From Echiichthys vipera (Eukaryota; Chordata; Actinopteri; Perciformes; Trachinidae), in contig OY829665.1 in the NCBI GenBank assembly GCA_963691815.1, positions 22,664,906-22,728,905 on the forward strand: a DNA stretch of 64,000 bases, in the 5' to 3' direction. The notes beneath the pieces are model-generated. The model was not told the DNA's origin. It ran no database searches and was given only the letters and a program-made list of their open reading frames with translations. This document shows, piece by piece, positions 22,705 through 33,193 of this stretch (positions within the stretch are counted from its first letter, which is position 1; every line of letters begins with the position of its first letter). The translations under genes were made by a program, and so were the position numbers.

Positions 22705-23595
22705 ACCACAGATTCACTCAAGAGCTTTTTCCTTCCAAACAACTTCTCCACTTTCTCTTTTTCTTTATTTACATCACAAGATCTCAGAGTATCAGCATGT
22801 GTAGTTTCACATGTTGATGCTTAAACTTAATATTCCTTTACACAGTTAAAGACCCATTATGTGATACATGGTAAATGACATCACTCCATGTTGGTGGGAA
22901 ACACTTGAACACAACACATAAAACAAATGATGGCTCCATAATAACAATAATCATGATGATGATGATGATGATGGGTTCTGTGAATGAATCATTTTGACTC
23001 TGAAAGGTCCAAAGTCGTCCTTTCTAACTCCACACTGTTCTGTCTGAATCTGTTTTTAGAGCCACCATAGAAACAACTGAACAGTGTTTTCTTCCAAATC
23101 ACTGACTCAAGGAGAACTCCAGACATTTGTGTCCATTTGGGAATATGTGTCTTCTTCATTCAGACATTTTTAGGACTCAAACCCTTTAAATATCAGTTTG
23201 ATTATTTGTTGTTATTCATGAAAAAAAAAAAAAAAAAACCCCACCAAACTGAGTTATTTTCCATGAAACAAATGTTTGGCTGCTGGGGGATTTTATAAAC
23301 TCAGTCTTCCATATGTCAGTGATTAGCATTAGATGGGATCAGTTCTCTTGAATCTGTTTATGGGTGATATTTCAAAAAAGTTCGAATTGTATAACTGGAT
23401 GTATGAGAGAATTTCGTATCTTAATAATTATGACTTTATATCTTTATTTTGAAATACTAACTTATTATTTTGAGAAACTAGGACTTTATTTTGACAAAGT
23501 TTCTCATTATGAACATACTTATTTTTATCACATTAGCAGAAATAGGCTTCCATATTGTTTGAAAGGCTTTTACTTCCCTGAGTAAGTGTCATTTA

Positions 23596-24000
23596 GGAGC
23601 CTCTACCCATACTTCCTCACCGGAGAGAATGGCGTCCCTGAGTTAAGTTTCGTTTTGTCATTGCCTGCTGAGAGTAAGCGCTGGAAAGCAGTGCGCATCA
23701 TCTTGTGCCTATTATTCCTGTGCCCCCCCCCCCCCCCCCCCCCGTGTTTCTCCTGTGAGTGATACTCCGAGTATTGAGTTCTTGACAGAAAGTAAGTGTT
23801 TGCTGCTTTGTTATTACTTTCATGTGAGTTTAATAACGCTCCTGTGCCAGTTCGATGTTAATATTTGCTAGCGCAGCATGAAGCTAACCTAACGTAGCTC
23901 TTTCTCAGCTGCTGTGTAGTTGACTGATGGCTCTTCACGTGAGAGAGGAATGTCCGTCACGTGTTTATGTTGACATTAGGTAGTGATTCAAGATTCAAGA
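23596..24000. other. Spacer with a poly(C) run at 23723-23743
   Basis: No gene seen. A run of 21 cytosines is present. Confidence 0.6.
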
Positions 24001-24320
24001 AGCTTTATTTATCCCGAGGGAAGTTATTGTGCAACAGTTTCAATACAAAGATGGGAAAGGGTCAGAGTAACAACAAGCTAACATAATCAAATTAAAATAA
24101 AGCTAACGTAAAATAAATCAAACAATTAACTAAGTGTGACAGAGTGCAACAGACATTGTGGTTAAGTGTAGGTATATACAATATACAACAATACGCAGCG
24201 TGCAGTTTAGCAGCAGATTGAAATAAAATAAGTACAAACTAAATAAGTGAGAAGGAGCGATAAGTAATAATAATAGTAATAACAGTGTTAAAAATGTAGC
24301 AGCATTTCCTACAGAACTAA
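24001..24320 (-). repeat. LINE/SINE 3'-end-like repeat
   Basis: Starts with AAGAAGCTTTATTTATCCCG, the reverse complement of a retroposon 3' end with AATAAAG. It is similar in style to the insert at 47221. It has no coding capacity, and the family is unknown. Confidence 0.45.
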
Positions 24321-24324
24321 GGGA

Positions 24325-24480
24325 CAGTAAAGCACAGTGAAGTGTAGCAGCCTTTCTTACTGAAGTAAGTGACAGTAAAGCACAGTGAAGTGTAGCAGCC
24401 TTTCTTACTGAAGTAAGTTACAGTAAAGCACAGTGAAGTGTAGCAGCCTTTCTTACTGAAGTAAGTTACAGTAAAGTTGA
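24325..24480. repeat. 48-bp tandem repeat, three copies plus a partial
   Basis: CAGTAAAGCACAGTGAAGTG starts at 24325, 24373 and 24421, and a partial copy at 24469. The period is exactly 48 bases, with near-identical units. Confidence 0.95.
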
Positions 24481-24584
24481 ATTGGGCATAACAATTGCTG
24501 CTGTTGAGCATCCCCACCCAAGCACTCCATGGTAGGGCAATAAAGTTTCTTTAGCAAGAGTTTTTTGCTTTATACAAATGCATG

Positions 24585-24702
24585 AGGCTCAGCCAAATGG
24601 CAAATCCTGCCAAAAATAGGTTAAACTCATTGGTGTTTCTCACCACGGAAACCTTTAGTAAAAGGCGAAAGATTGGTTCGCTATGAAGAGAAACCAGAGT
24701 AA
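24585..24702 (-). ncRNA. U5 spliceosomal snRNA
   Basis: On the minus strand it begins ACTCTGGTTTCTCTTCA and contains loop I as CGCCTTTTACTAAAG, the invariant exon-aligning loop of U5. The stem complement TTTCCGTGG follows, then the Sm-binding site as CCTATTTTTGGC and a 3' hairpin-like end. The element order and length match vertebrate U5, with some substitutions in the stems. A PSE-like element lies at the right distance upstream. The 3' end is approximate. Confidence 0.85.
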
Positions 24703-24747
24703 GTACAGGCCTCTTTGCGAGCACAGCCAAAGATGTTAGTCGCCCCA

Positions 24748-24769
24748 TTCAAAACCCTCACGGTGGGCC
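24748..24769 (-). promoter_or_regulatory. Proximal sequence element of U5
   Basis: The minus strand reads CCCACCGTGAGGGTTTTGAA, about 46-67 bases upstream of the U5 start. This matches the vertebrate snRNA PSE style (CACCGTGA...) in sequence and position. Confidence 0.6.
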
Positions 24770-25107
24770 TCACTTTGTGTGCAACGTTCAAAATTGGAGG
24801 TCGCACCCATTCTCCTGCCCACATTATCACAGGGGCAATATTGCCATATATTGCCAATATTTTGCCGATATTTTTTTTACTGATTAAAGGTGCAAGTTTT
24901 GCTCCATTTTTGGGAGGCTTCATCTTGCTGTTGATTCGGCATGCACTTTTGCCCTACTTGTCATGGCTTATAGTATGCCCAGTGATTTGAGATGGGAAGG
25001 GCAACAAGTTTTTACTAGTGAGAAATCAACAGAGAATGTTATGCCACAACTAAAGGCTGTTAATGCACTCATTTTACATAGCTACTTCATTTTCCACAAG
25101 GTAGAAA

Positions 25108-25297
25108 GAGAGCGCACCATTCCCAGCACCACTGCAAAACCAGGTCGATGCGTGGAGCGAGCAGGACAAGCTCCTTTTTCAACTCCAGATGCTAAAACTC
25201 CATTTAATATGTGGTCCCCTGATAGAGGACATATCAGCTATTAAACTGATAAGAACAGATACTACACTTGATCTTAGCCAAAAGGCCGAGAAGCGAT
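25108..25297 (-). ncRNA. U2 spliceosomal snRNA (possibly variant)
   Basis: The 5' end reads ATCGCTTCTCGGCCTTTTGG on the minus strand, identical to vertebrate U2. The branch-point pairing segment GTGTAGTATCTG is intact, followed by the stem-IIa region TTCTTATCAGTTTAATA. The 3' domain is recognisable (CTCCACGCATCGACCTGG). The Sm site is altered: GAGTTTTAG where GATTTTTGG is usual. Stem IIb also has several changes, apparently partly compensated. It may be a divergent functional gene or a recent pseudogene. It lies downstream of a PSE on the same strand as U5. The length of about 190 is normal. Confidence 0.9.
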
Positions 25298-25336
25298 GAC
25301 ACCAATGGTTTGGGGCCAGCGGCGACTTCCTGGCAC

Positions 25337-25357
25337 AGTTCTTACTTGTCACGGTCC
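25337..25357 (-). promoter_or_regulatory. Proximal sequence element of U2
   Basis: The minus strand reads GGACCGTGACAAGTAAGAAC, 41-60 bases upstream of U2. It is close to the vertebrate U2 PSE type (CCGTGACTTGAA-like). Confidence 0.6.
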
Positions 25358-25404
25358 AGTACTTTGAATTGGGCATAACAATGGCTGCTGCGTAGAATGT
25401 TACG

Positions 25405-25491
25405 CCACAACTCCATTGGTGTTCATCTCCACAGAAATCTTAAGCAAAAGGCATAAGACTTGTGCATTATGAAGAGAGAGAAAATAGAGTA
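25405..25491 (-). pseudogene. U5 snRNA pseudogene, 3' part missing
   Basis: Resembles U5 from its start (TACTCTATTTTCTCTC) through loop I, here TGCCTTTTGCTTAAG, and the following stem GATTTCTGTGGAG. Loop I carries substitutions at normally invariant bases, and the Sm site is absent because the similarity breaks off after CACCAATGGAG. It probably derives from tandem duplication of the U5/U2 unit, since its flanks (GGGCATAACAA, CGCCCATTC) also match those of the intact U5. Confidence 0.75.
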
Positions 25492-27430
25492 CGGCCCTCT
25501 TAGCGGGAACAGCAGAAAAACTTAATCTTCCATGTCAGAACACTCAAAGTTGACCTCACTGTGTTTTATGCGTTCCAATTCCGAGGCCACGCCCATTCCC
25601 CTAGCCCTGCCCACATGATCAAAGAGCATTCCCTCTCTATGCATTTTTTTTCTGCTGACTGCCACATGGGGGTGGGAGGACAGGTGGCACATGTACACAA
25701 GTGGCAAATGCATATGATTTCTGTTTGTTTTGTACAAGTGCTGCGTGTAAATGCACAAGAGTTCTGTTTTTTGTCTTTTTGTAAAGTGCTAAATGCACAG
25801 GTTTTTTCTTTTGCAACATGCATTCACCTTCATGTCCTGAGCATTGTGTTTTCTATTTTTCTATGTAGTGTTTAGTGACTGCTCAGTAGTGTTTTTAATT
25901 TTCACTGACTTGGGGCACGATTTGACAACAAAGTTCAGTTTTGGGCACAGATTGAACTGTTTTGAGGTGAAAGTTTGGTTTCGCAAGAAGAGTCTGAGGT
26001 TTTGTGAATGTAGCTTGAAAATTGGGGTTTGTGTTCACAGTTTAGAGAAAAGGAGAGAAGCTTTCAAGAAATGTGTCTTAGCAATCGAGAAAAACTGTAA
26101 TAGTTTTAGAAATTGTGCTACAAGAATCACGATTAGAGCTTAAGCATTCAGAAAAAACTGTAATGCACTCTTGTGTGACATGTGTAGCTTCGGTGGGCGG
26201 AGTCAAACCCAGCATAGCCTCACATTATTTTCCAAAATTTAACCTTTTTTTTCTTTCCTAGTGTTTATTATTAATTTATGTAAAGAAAAGTAAATGATGA
26301 TTAACATATGGTGAACAACTACTGTTCCTGTTCTTCCTGTTGGGAAGAGAATTTTTCTCTAAATAACTCTTTAAAGTCCTGTTAGTAATCATTTGACATG
26401 TTTCAGCTTTATTTGTGTTGAGTTTAGCAGCGACCTGCCTGCTTCAGTCTTGTTCCAGGAGAAACACTTGACTTTACATTAGCAGTGGAACACAATCAGC
26501 TGGTAAAGTGGTTCTTTGTTGGTATGATCCAGTTCACACAGAGGTTCAGAACTGCTGAATGTACCAGGCTGCTGAACACAAGATGGCAGCAGGAGATGAC
26601 ATCATGGTGAGCTGAGAGGGAATCATTTCCAAGTGGAACAAATCACAGGCTGCTATTCTCACTTTCTATGTTTGAACATGAAGCTGATGAGCAACATGAG
26701 GAAAACACATGAGAAGTGTTACAATCAGAATATCTATGTACTGTACAGCTGCAGTCAAAAGTTCCCATGATGCACTGGAATGATTGGAAAATGTACTTCT
26801 ATGTAATCACAGTGTTGTGTTTTCAGAAAACACAAAATCCAAACATCAACATATAGATCTTTTTTTTATCTATCCATGGAGATTTTATTACACTAAAAAC
26901 ACAGGACACTAGTTATATACATAGTTTCAAACATTTAAAAACAAAATACAAGTTACATTTTGGCACACCGGTGTAAAATCAAGGTTCCTACACCTTTTCC
27001 ACATTCAAATTTAAGCACTTTTCAAGCTTTTCAAGGTGCGTTTGCAGCTCCTCACAGCTGTGGTGAACTACATGTTTGTGTCCAGAACATACTTTATATT
27101 CAGTTTACTTAATAATGCACTTGATCGTCACATTAAATTAGATGTAATTGTGCTTTAAACAACCACAATTATGTTTCAGGACAACTCTCTACAAAAGGAA
27201 TTAAGTCTCAAATGAAAGTAATTTTTCATGCAAATGTCAGAAAATGTGGTTTCCATCCCATGTGACCTAAATTTCAAGCACTTTAGAACAGATGTCTTTG
27301 TTGTCTTTGTGGCAGAGCAACAACATAGGAGATGCAAACCGGCTTGGTGTGTGGTGTAAAATAAATTTTAAATAAAATTAAAAAAAAATACAATTACAGA
27401 CAATTTATAAACGGCCAATATAACTTATTG
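25492..27430. other. Spacer between snRNA genes and H2A flank
   Basis: No gene supported. The first 130 bases repeat sequence upstream of the intact U5. Frames of 80-104 codons at 25561-25875 and 25844-26143 have no recognisable domains. Confidence 0.55.
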
Positions 27431-27745
27431 TTAAAGTGCAAAAAGTGTCCATTAGACATATTGTTCCTTGACGGATCATACAGAGGCTCTGATGGACTTT
27501 GATTTGGCCTCCATTAATACGACAGAATGACTCATAATCACCTTTATTATCAACAGGAATCATTTAAAGTATTTTATATATTCTCTTGTACTGACAGATT
27601 AGATAATTGTCATAAAATGCATCAACATTGCAGATGATCGTAGGAATCAAACACTTAAAAACTTAACTGTTGTGCTTTTTGATTTGTCCGTCTGTGTTCA
27701 ACTTTTAACCATTTCTAAAGAAGAGCGCCTTCATTTAGGTCTACT
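27431..27745. repeat. H2A 5'-flank block shared with 8640 and 44332
   Basis: The stretch TTGTTCCTTGACGGATCATA...GAGGCTCTGATG and the later AAGAGCGCCTTCATTTAGGT recur at about 8640-8830 and 44332-44645. In this copy the block leads into the H2A promoter; the others lack the gene. Confidence 0.65.
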
Positions 27746-27925
27746 ACCGTGTTTTTACCAAACACAAAGGAAACTTACAGAAGAAGAAAGGGAACAGGGT
27801 CAACAACAACAATAGGAAAATCATTCAGCTGTTTTCGGTTTAAACTGCAGCCTTTATTTTGAAACACCGAGCAGTATTTCCGGAGGTCTTGTGGTAAATA
27901 CAGGAATTCACTGTCCTTCTTTCTG

Positions 27926-27970
27926 ATTGGACGGACACTCTGTCCAATCAGAGAGCAGCTGGGTAAATAA
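27926..27970 (+). promoter_or_regulatory. H2A promoter: paired CCAAT boxes and TATA-like box
   Basis: ATTGG at 27926-27930 and CCAAT at 27944-27948 form a small inverted pair. TAAATAA at 27964-27970, about 60 bases before the ATG, is the likely TATA box. Confidence 0.65.
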
Positions 27971-28026
27971 AGCAGCGGTTTCGGCTTCGCCGTAACATTT
28001 ATTCTCTCACTCGAGGAAACGTAAAG

Positions 28027-28224
28027 ATGTCTGGACGCGGGAAAACCGGAGGAAAAGTCAGAGCAAAGGCGAAGACTCGTACTTCACGTGCCGGGCTCCA
28101 GTTCCCAGTCGGCCGTGTTCACAGGCTCCTGAGGAAGGGAAACTACGCCCAGCGTGTGGGTGCCGGCGCCCCCGTCTACCTGGCGGCGGTGCTGGAGTAC
28201 CTGACCGTAGTGATGGGCAAATGA
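28027..28224 (+). pseudogene. Histone H2A, N-terminal half (gene split by hAT)
   Basis: Encodes H2A residues 1-60: tail SGRGKTGGK, then AGLQFPVGRVHRLLRKGNYA and APVYLAAVLEYLT, the first part of the histone fold. At 28208 a hAT transposon begins and the frame ends five codons later, giving a 65-residue product. Gln replaces the usual Glu in NYAERVGAG, and there are small tail differences. H2A pairs with H2B. The rest of the gene is at 31438. Confidence 0.95.
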
Positions 28225-28497
28225 AGCCCCGTGAATCACTGAGGCTTTCCAGCCCATTGCTTCACCAAAAGGTTCACTCATCGAGGCCTCAATGAAACAG
28301 TGAATACTGCCATCTGCTGGACAAATTAAATTACAGTCAATGCCATTGTACCACGACTTGAGCTGAAATGTATGATTTACTTATGTGTGCAGAAACAATA
28401 AACAATGGATATTTCTATAGTATGATCATGTGTAAGTATGTGGACAACAACACAGACATGGAGCTCTGTTCTTAATTAAAATACCAATGACAACATT

Positions 28498-30555
28498 TCA
28501 AGAGTTTGTATTTTTATTCAAAAACACTAGTTTTTCCAATGTTTTTGGATTCAGGCGGTTCCTTTTTTTGGACAACACTTCTCCAGCCTTCGAAAAAACC
28601 CTCTCACATGGCACTGAAGACGCTGGCGAACATAACCAGGTTACTGCCAGTTTGTAAAGGTGGGGATACATGGCTTTATGTCCATGCCAATATACCAGTG
28701 GATCCTCATCCCTTGAAATATTCATCTCTGCCAAGTAACGATCCACTTCAATCACGGCATCTGCCACCACACTTGAGCTGCTCCCGCTGCTGTTTATGGC
28801 GTCATCCAACAGCCGCCAAAGTTCACCTAATAACAAAAAAGGGGGGTGGGGTGTCATGCACAATACCACTGTCATAATCAAGGATACAGATGGGGATACT
28901 TACTATTGCCACCAGATTGAGCCACGCGAGTGTTTTGCAGCTGGTCTGGGGGGGCAGATGAGGCTTCATGCCTTATCACATTTGCACACTCATTTTTCAG
29001 CCGGTTCACTGCTTCTTGTCTCCTGGTTGCATTTTCGAATCCTAATTTTTTAAATCTTGGATCCAATAAAGTTGGCATTGTCAGGCCACCTGCTGACTCC
29101 AAAGAACTCATGTGGTCCCTCAGACGTCGAACAAGGTTATCCCCCAGCTGCCTCGCAATGGTGGATGCATTCATTGTGTGCATCTTGTTTGTAATTGCAT
29201 GATGCAACATCTTCATGAGAGGTATCACTTTTGAGGAGGATACCCTCTTCTCAGCAGAAACCTCAACTGTTGCTTGGTGGAATGGGGCGAGTACACTCAG
29301 AGTGTTGTTCACAGAGTCATACTCAGCTGCTGTAAGGGGGGTAATGTCTGTTTTCAGTGAGGCCAGGGCTGCCCCCACTGGCTCTCTTAGCTCATACAGC
29401 CGCTGCAACATAAGGAATGTGCTGTTCCAACGAGTGTCTACCTCTATTATCATTTTGTAGGGCTGCCTTCCCATCTGCTCCTGCACTTGGACCAGTCGCT
29501 CTTTCGCAGTAGTGCTTGTGCGGAAGAGGGTCACCAACCTCCTACATTTCTGCCTTAATTCATTTAGTCCTTCCACATCATCGAAGGACTTGCGAACAAT
29601 AAGGTTTATTGTGTGAGCAATGCATATTGCATGCCTCACATTTAGCTGTCTCACACAAGCGTTCATGTTTGATGCGCCATCAGTGACAAGACACTTCACC
29701 TTATCTCTGATGCCCCACTCCTCCATGAGCTGTACATGCCCCGCTGCAAGGTTTTCTGCTGTATGGGCCTTTGGAAAATGTTGCACCCCAAGCAGAGTAG
29801 TGCAGAGCTGGTCTTCATCGTCAATGAAATGGCACGTCACTGCCAGGTAGGCGTCCATATTGATGGACGTCCACATGTCAGACGTGAGACTGACAGCCAC
29901 AGCCTTCTGGACCTGCTCTCTGGCCTTCTCCTTGGCCTCCTGATATTTTATATCCACCATTGCTTTCAGAGCCTGAGGGTGAAAAGAAGAGCTGTTATGA
30001 TGACCAACATAAAAATGACCACATTGGCTCTGTTCACACACCTTTCTACTGGGGAGAATATAGATGGGATCCATTAGGTGCATGAGCTCCCTGAAGCCCA
30101 CATCCTCCACAACGGAGAACGGCTGGGAGTCCTTGATGATCATGTTGACCACAGCCTCATCCACCATTGCTTTTCTGGAACCTGTAACAGTTATCAATTA
30201 ACAGTGATGCTGGTGTGTTGTAGGAGCTGAACACGAGATTTTGACAACATGCAAAAAAATATCTGATGGTACTTTGGCTTGTATCCGGCCTGTTGGCAGG
30301 CTGGGCATGCTCATGCAGTGCTCTGTAATGGCGAAGCATGGAGGAAGTGTTGTTGCTGTATGTTAGCTGTTTATCACACAGCAAGCACCTCACCTTTAAG
30401 GAAGTCATACATATTAGGACTGATAGTTCAGTGTATAGCGAGTATACAATATTCACTATTTTATGTATATCATTACACATACAAACCTTATTATGATCAG
30501 TCAACTCAAAATACTCCCATACAGGTGAGGACTTCCTCTTTCTTGCTGGCTCCAT
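28498..30555 (-). CDS. hAT transposase, five exons, apparently intact
   Basis: Exons 30555-30487, 30393-30273, 30181-30042, 29972-28904 and 28826-28498 join with GT-AG junctions and consistent phases into 575 residues with no stop. Exons 1-2 form a BED-type zinc finger: an aromatic VWEYF segment, then CLLC and, 20 residues later, H-x4-H (RHYRALHEH). Exon 4 carries the RNase H-like core, with TSDMWTS and VTDGASNMNA supplying acidic residues. Exon 5 ends with the hAT dimerisation region (DPLVYWHGH...YPHLYKLA, PCERVFSKAGEV, KRNRLNPKTLEKLVFLN). The length is normal for ZBED-like hAT transposases. The enzyme would excise and insert elements bearing TAGTGATGGG ends. Confidence 0.9.
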
Positions 30556-30639
30556 CTTTGTGAAAAGGAATTTGTGGCAAAACAAACAAAAATGGAACTG
30601 GCAGGAATGTTAATGCTCCTACAGTGCTTTGTAGTAAAA

Positions 30640-31420
30640 TCACGCTTAACATATACATGCGCCATCACATGAATAAATCATTCCCCAACACCAGTGTTTA
30701 TTTTTTCAACTCATTTTATTAATGATACACAAAACAGTTGTACATATTTCACTTAAACATGTTATCTTTAAGAATGAGTAACACAACACTGCTGTCAAAC
30801 TGTGGCTTCCCAGTGACGTCTTTACATACATGAGTCAAAGTAGAGTGTATGTGAATGAAGAAAGTGACAGAAGGTGCACATATATACTCAGGAGTGACAT
30901 TTACAAACATAATAACTGACATACACACAAACAAACACAAACCAGTGTAAAAGGAAAGAAAAATATATAGCTCACATCAAAGCCCTACAGTGGGGGAAAT
31001 GATCTACACTACTCCTTCTACTTCTCCTACTCTCCTGCTACTGCTACTCTTATTCTGACAAACTCTCTCCAACTCTCACTAACTCTCTCTAACTCTCACT
31101 AACTCTCTCCAACTCTCTCTAACTCTCTCTAACTCTCGCCAACTCTCTCCAACTCTCTCCAACTCTCACTTACTCTCACTTACTCTCTCCAACTCTTCTC
31201 ACCATAAACGCCTACAACACCCACAGCGTGCCTCGAGGTTTGAAGCGTTTTATTGGGAAGTGATACGGTGAACGAACCAATGACGTGATCTGTCCAAACC
31301 GAGGCCTCGTTTGTCATCGGTTACGTCATTTTCCGGAAGCGATACAGGCCTCGAAGCGCGGCTTCATTTGACACGCCCACTTTTACTCGAGACAAGCCTC
31401 AAATGCCTCAGTTCATTTGT
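30640..31420. other. hAT right subterminal region with CTCTC minisatellite
   Basis: Non-coding. At about 31055-31200 the sequence is a chain of AACTCTCxCx units of about 10-13 bases. The last 150 bases before the terminus hold several short repeats of GAGGCCTCG/AGGCCTCGAAG type that may be transposase sites; that is inferred. Confidence 0.6.
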
Positions 31421-31437
31421 CCCATCACTACCTGACC

Positions 31438-31641
31438 GCTGAGATCCTGGAGCTGGCTGGAAACGCTGCCCGCGACAACAAGAAGACCCGCATCATCCCC
31501 CGTCACCTGCAGCTGGCTGTCCGCAACGACGAGGAGCTCAACAAGCTGCTGGGCGGAGTGACCATCGCTCAGGGCGGCGTGCTGCCCAACATCCAGGCTG
31601 TGCTGCTGCCCAAGAAGACCGAGAAGGCCGCCAAGAAGTAA
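31438..31641 (+). pseudogene. Histone H2A, C-terminal half
   Basis: Encodes AEILELAGNAARDNKKTRII through LLPKKTEKAAKK and a stop: 67 residues that complete the 127-residue H2A begun at 28027. The acidic-patch residues (AEILELAGN, RNDEELNKLLG) are normal. It has no start codon of its own in place. Confidence 0.95.
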
Positions 31642-31678
31642 AGTGGACACTCGCTGACTGCTGGGAAACCCACACAAC

Positions 31679-31694
31679 GGCTCTTTTAAGAGCC
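31679..31694 (+). terminator. Histone 3' stem-loop of H2A
   Basis: GGCTCTTTTAAGAGCC, 37 bases after the stop, followed by ACCAAC. Confidence 0.95.
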
Positions 31695-33190
31695 ACCAAC
31701 TACCACTAAAGACAATCCTCCTACTTTTAGCTTTAATTAAACGTAATGTTATTGAGGGAACATTGTAGAATTAAAATCTAAATGCCATACAATTTAATAG
31801 AGGACGTGAAAGAGAAGAAAAGCTGCATTTACGCGCTCATTCATAATCATGCTTTCAACAGTAGACTGGTGTGTTTCTAAGTGAAGCCTCTAAACACACT
31901 TTTACTCTCATACATTTGTTTCGGTTATTGAAAGAACAAAGGGGATTCATCAGGTAGTAGGAGATTCATCCGATTCCGAAGATTTTACTCTGAATTGCAG
32001 CTCCACTATTTCACGTCATACCTTCATTTAATAGGATTTGACCCCTGTAACTGAAAAAAGCACTTTACATGAGATGTTTCCCCACAAGACTAACAGAACT
32101 TTTGTTTTAAAATTGTAGTAAGCAAATGGACATTTAACACTCACCGGCCACTTTATTAGGTGCACCTTTTAACACTTGCAACTGCTCTGAGTGTTAGAAA
32201 CTGCTGATCTACTGGGATTTTCACGCACAACCATCTCTAGGGTTTACAGAGAATGGTCCCAAAAAGAGAAAAGATCCAGTGAGCGGCAGTTCGGTGGGCG
32301 CAAATGCCTTGTTTTAGCCAGAGTTCAGAGGAGGATGGCCAGACTGGTTGGAGCTGATAGAAAGGCAACAGTAACTCAAACATCCACTGGTTCCAACAGA
32401 GGAATGCAGGAGAGCATCTGTAAACAGACAACACGTAGAACCTTGAGGCGGGTTGTCTACAGCAGCAGTCGACCACACTGACACGTTATTAGGCACCAAT
32501 ATAATAAAGTGGCCGGTGAGTGCATTACTGTACTCTCCATTATTTAGAATATTTCCCACAAATTAATTTATACTTGATTTAGCTCTAACACAAGATACCA
32601 CAATTTAATTTAGAAGATTTTTCCCTAAGTCACGGTGGAAATGACACATCATGACAGGTTCATTTATTAATAAAAAAAAATAAACACATCATGTCTACAA
32701 TCAGGAGTGGTTCCAGTGGTACAGTCGATGTCCGCAGTGGTACATGTGTAGCGTCTAACCAAAGATGAGCACGTCCAAGTTAACTTACTCTCTACATTTA
32801 ACTTACCAGATATGATTTTGCATGAATTGTATTTGACCTGGATTCTTAAATCTACCTCATGTTTAACTAAGAGTTAAACTACTCACAATCTCTGTATCCA
32901 TCAAGCTAAGAGTTTTAGTTATCATACTTGTAATACCTCCCTCATGTTTTATAAGCTGCTGGAAAATCAATTTTTCCTCGCAGGAGTCAATAAAGAGAAG
33001 CCAGAGTGTCTCATACTTAGTCAGCAGTAGTTTGTCTAACTATTGTTTTTATACCAGACTCAGCAAACGGCGGATGTTCACAGTAGTAGATGTGTACTGT
33101 AAGTTAAATATAAGTTTAGTTCTGCACTGATCAACAGTGTGATTCTGTGTTATGGGATAATTCAGGTCTGTTGCTCTCAGTTTGAGTGTA
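31695..33190. other. Spacer between H2A and H3
   Basis: Apart from the Tc1-like derivative at 32141-32522 and a retroposon-like tail at about 32945-33005 (TTTTTCCTCGCAGGAGTCAA), no feature is seen. The tail resembles 45165-45235. Confidence 0.6.
32141..32522 (+). mobile_element. Internally deleted Tc1-like element
   Basis: Inverted ends: CACTCACCGGCCACTTTATT at the left and its near-exact inverse at the right. The interior encodes only a transposase N-terminal piece (32191-32481): ETADLLGFSRTTISRVYREW is a helix-turn-helix, followed by GRKCL and RTLRRVVYSSSRPH. The DDE catalytic domain is missing, so it is non-autonomous. Total length is 382 bp. Confidence 0.8.
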
Positions 33191-33193
33191 TGT

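Larger units (their letters stand above)
21034..23595. repeat. Inverted-repeat arm A containing an H1 gene
   Basis: About 2.5 kb that reappears, reverse-complemented, at about 35618-38295. Coding, promoter, 5' flank (GGACGTCTTCATTTCTACAC near 21076) and 3' flank are all shared. Small rearrangements occur near 21230-21320. Arms and genes face each other across a 12-kb spacer. Confidence 0.8.
28208..31430 (-). mobile_element. hAT DNA transposon inserted in H2A (3,223 bp)
   Basis: The ends are TAGTGATGGG and its inverse, with less perfect similarity continuing inward (CAAATGAA). The flanks are a perfect 8-bp duplication, CCTGACCG, at 28200-28207 and 31431-31438, the hallmark of hAT insertion. 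Removing the element and one duplication rejoins H2A exactly at Thr-Ala-Glu. The element carries a complete transposase gene in the opposite direction to H2A. Intact ends, duplication and gene indicate a recent and possibly autonomous copy. Confidence 0.95.

Noticed and set aside
21828..22751. 307-codon and 225-codon frames opposite the first H1 (same at 36619-37440)
   Set aside because: They arise from the absence of stops opposite Lys/Ala-rich codons; H1 is the real gene.
25108..25297. A Keno-type LINE inserted in the U2 gene
   Set aside because: U2 is uninterrupted and no LINE adjoins it; the Tx1-clade LINE of this window sits in a TC tract.
31055..31200. CRISPR-like array
   Set aside because: Units are short, contiguous and lack spacers; the genome is eukaryotic.
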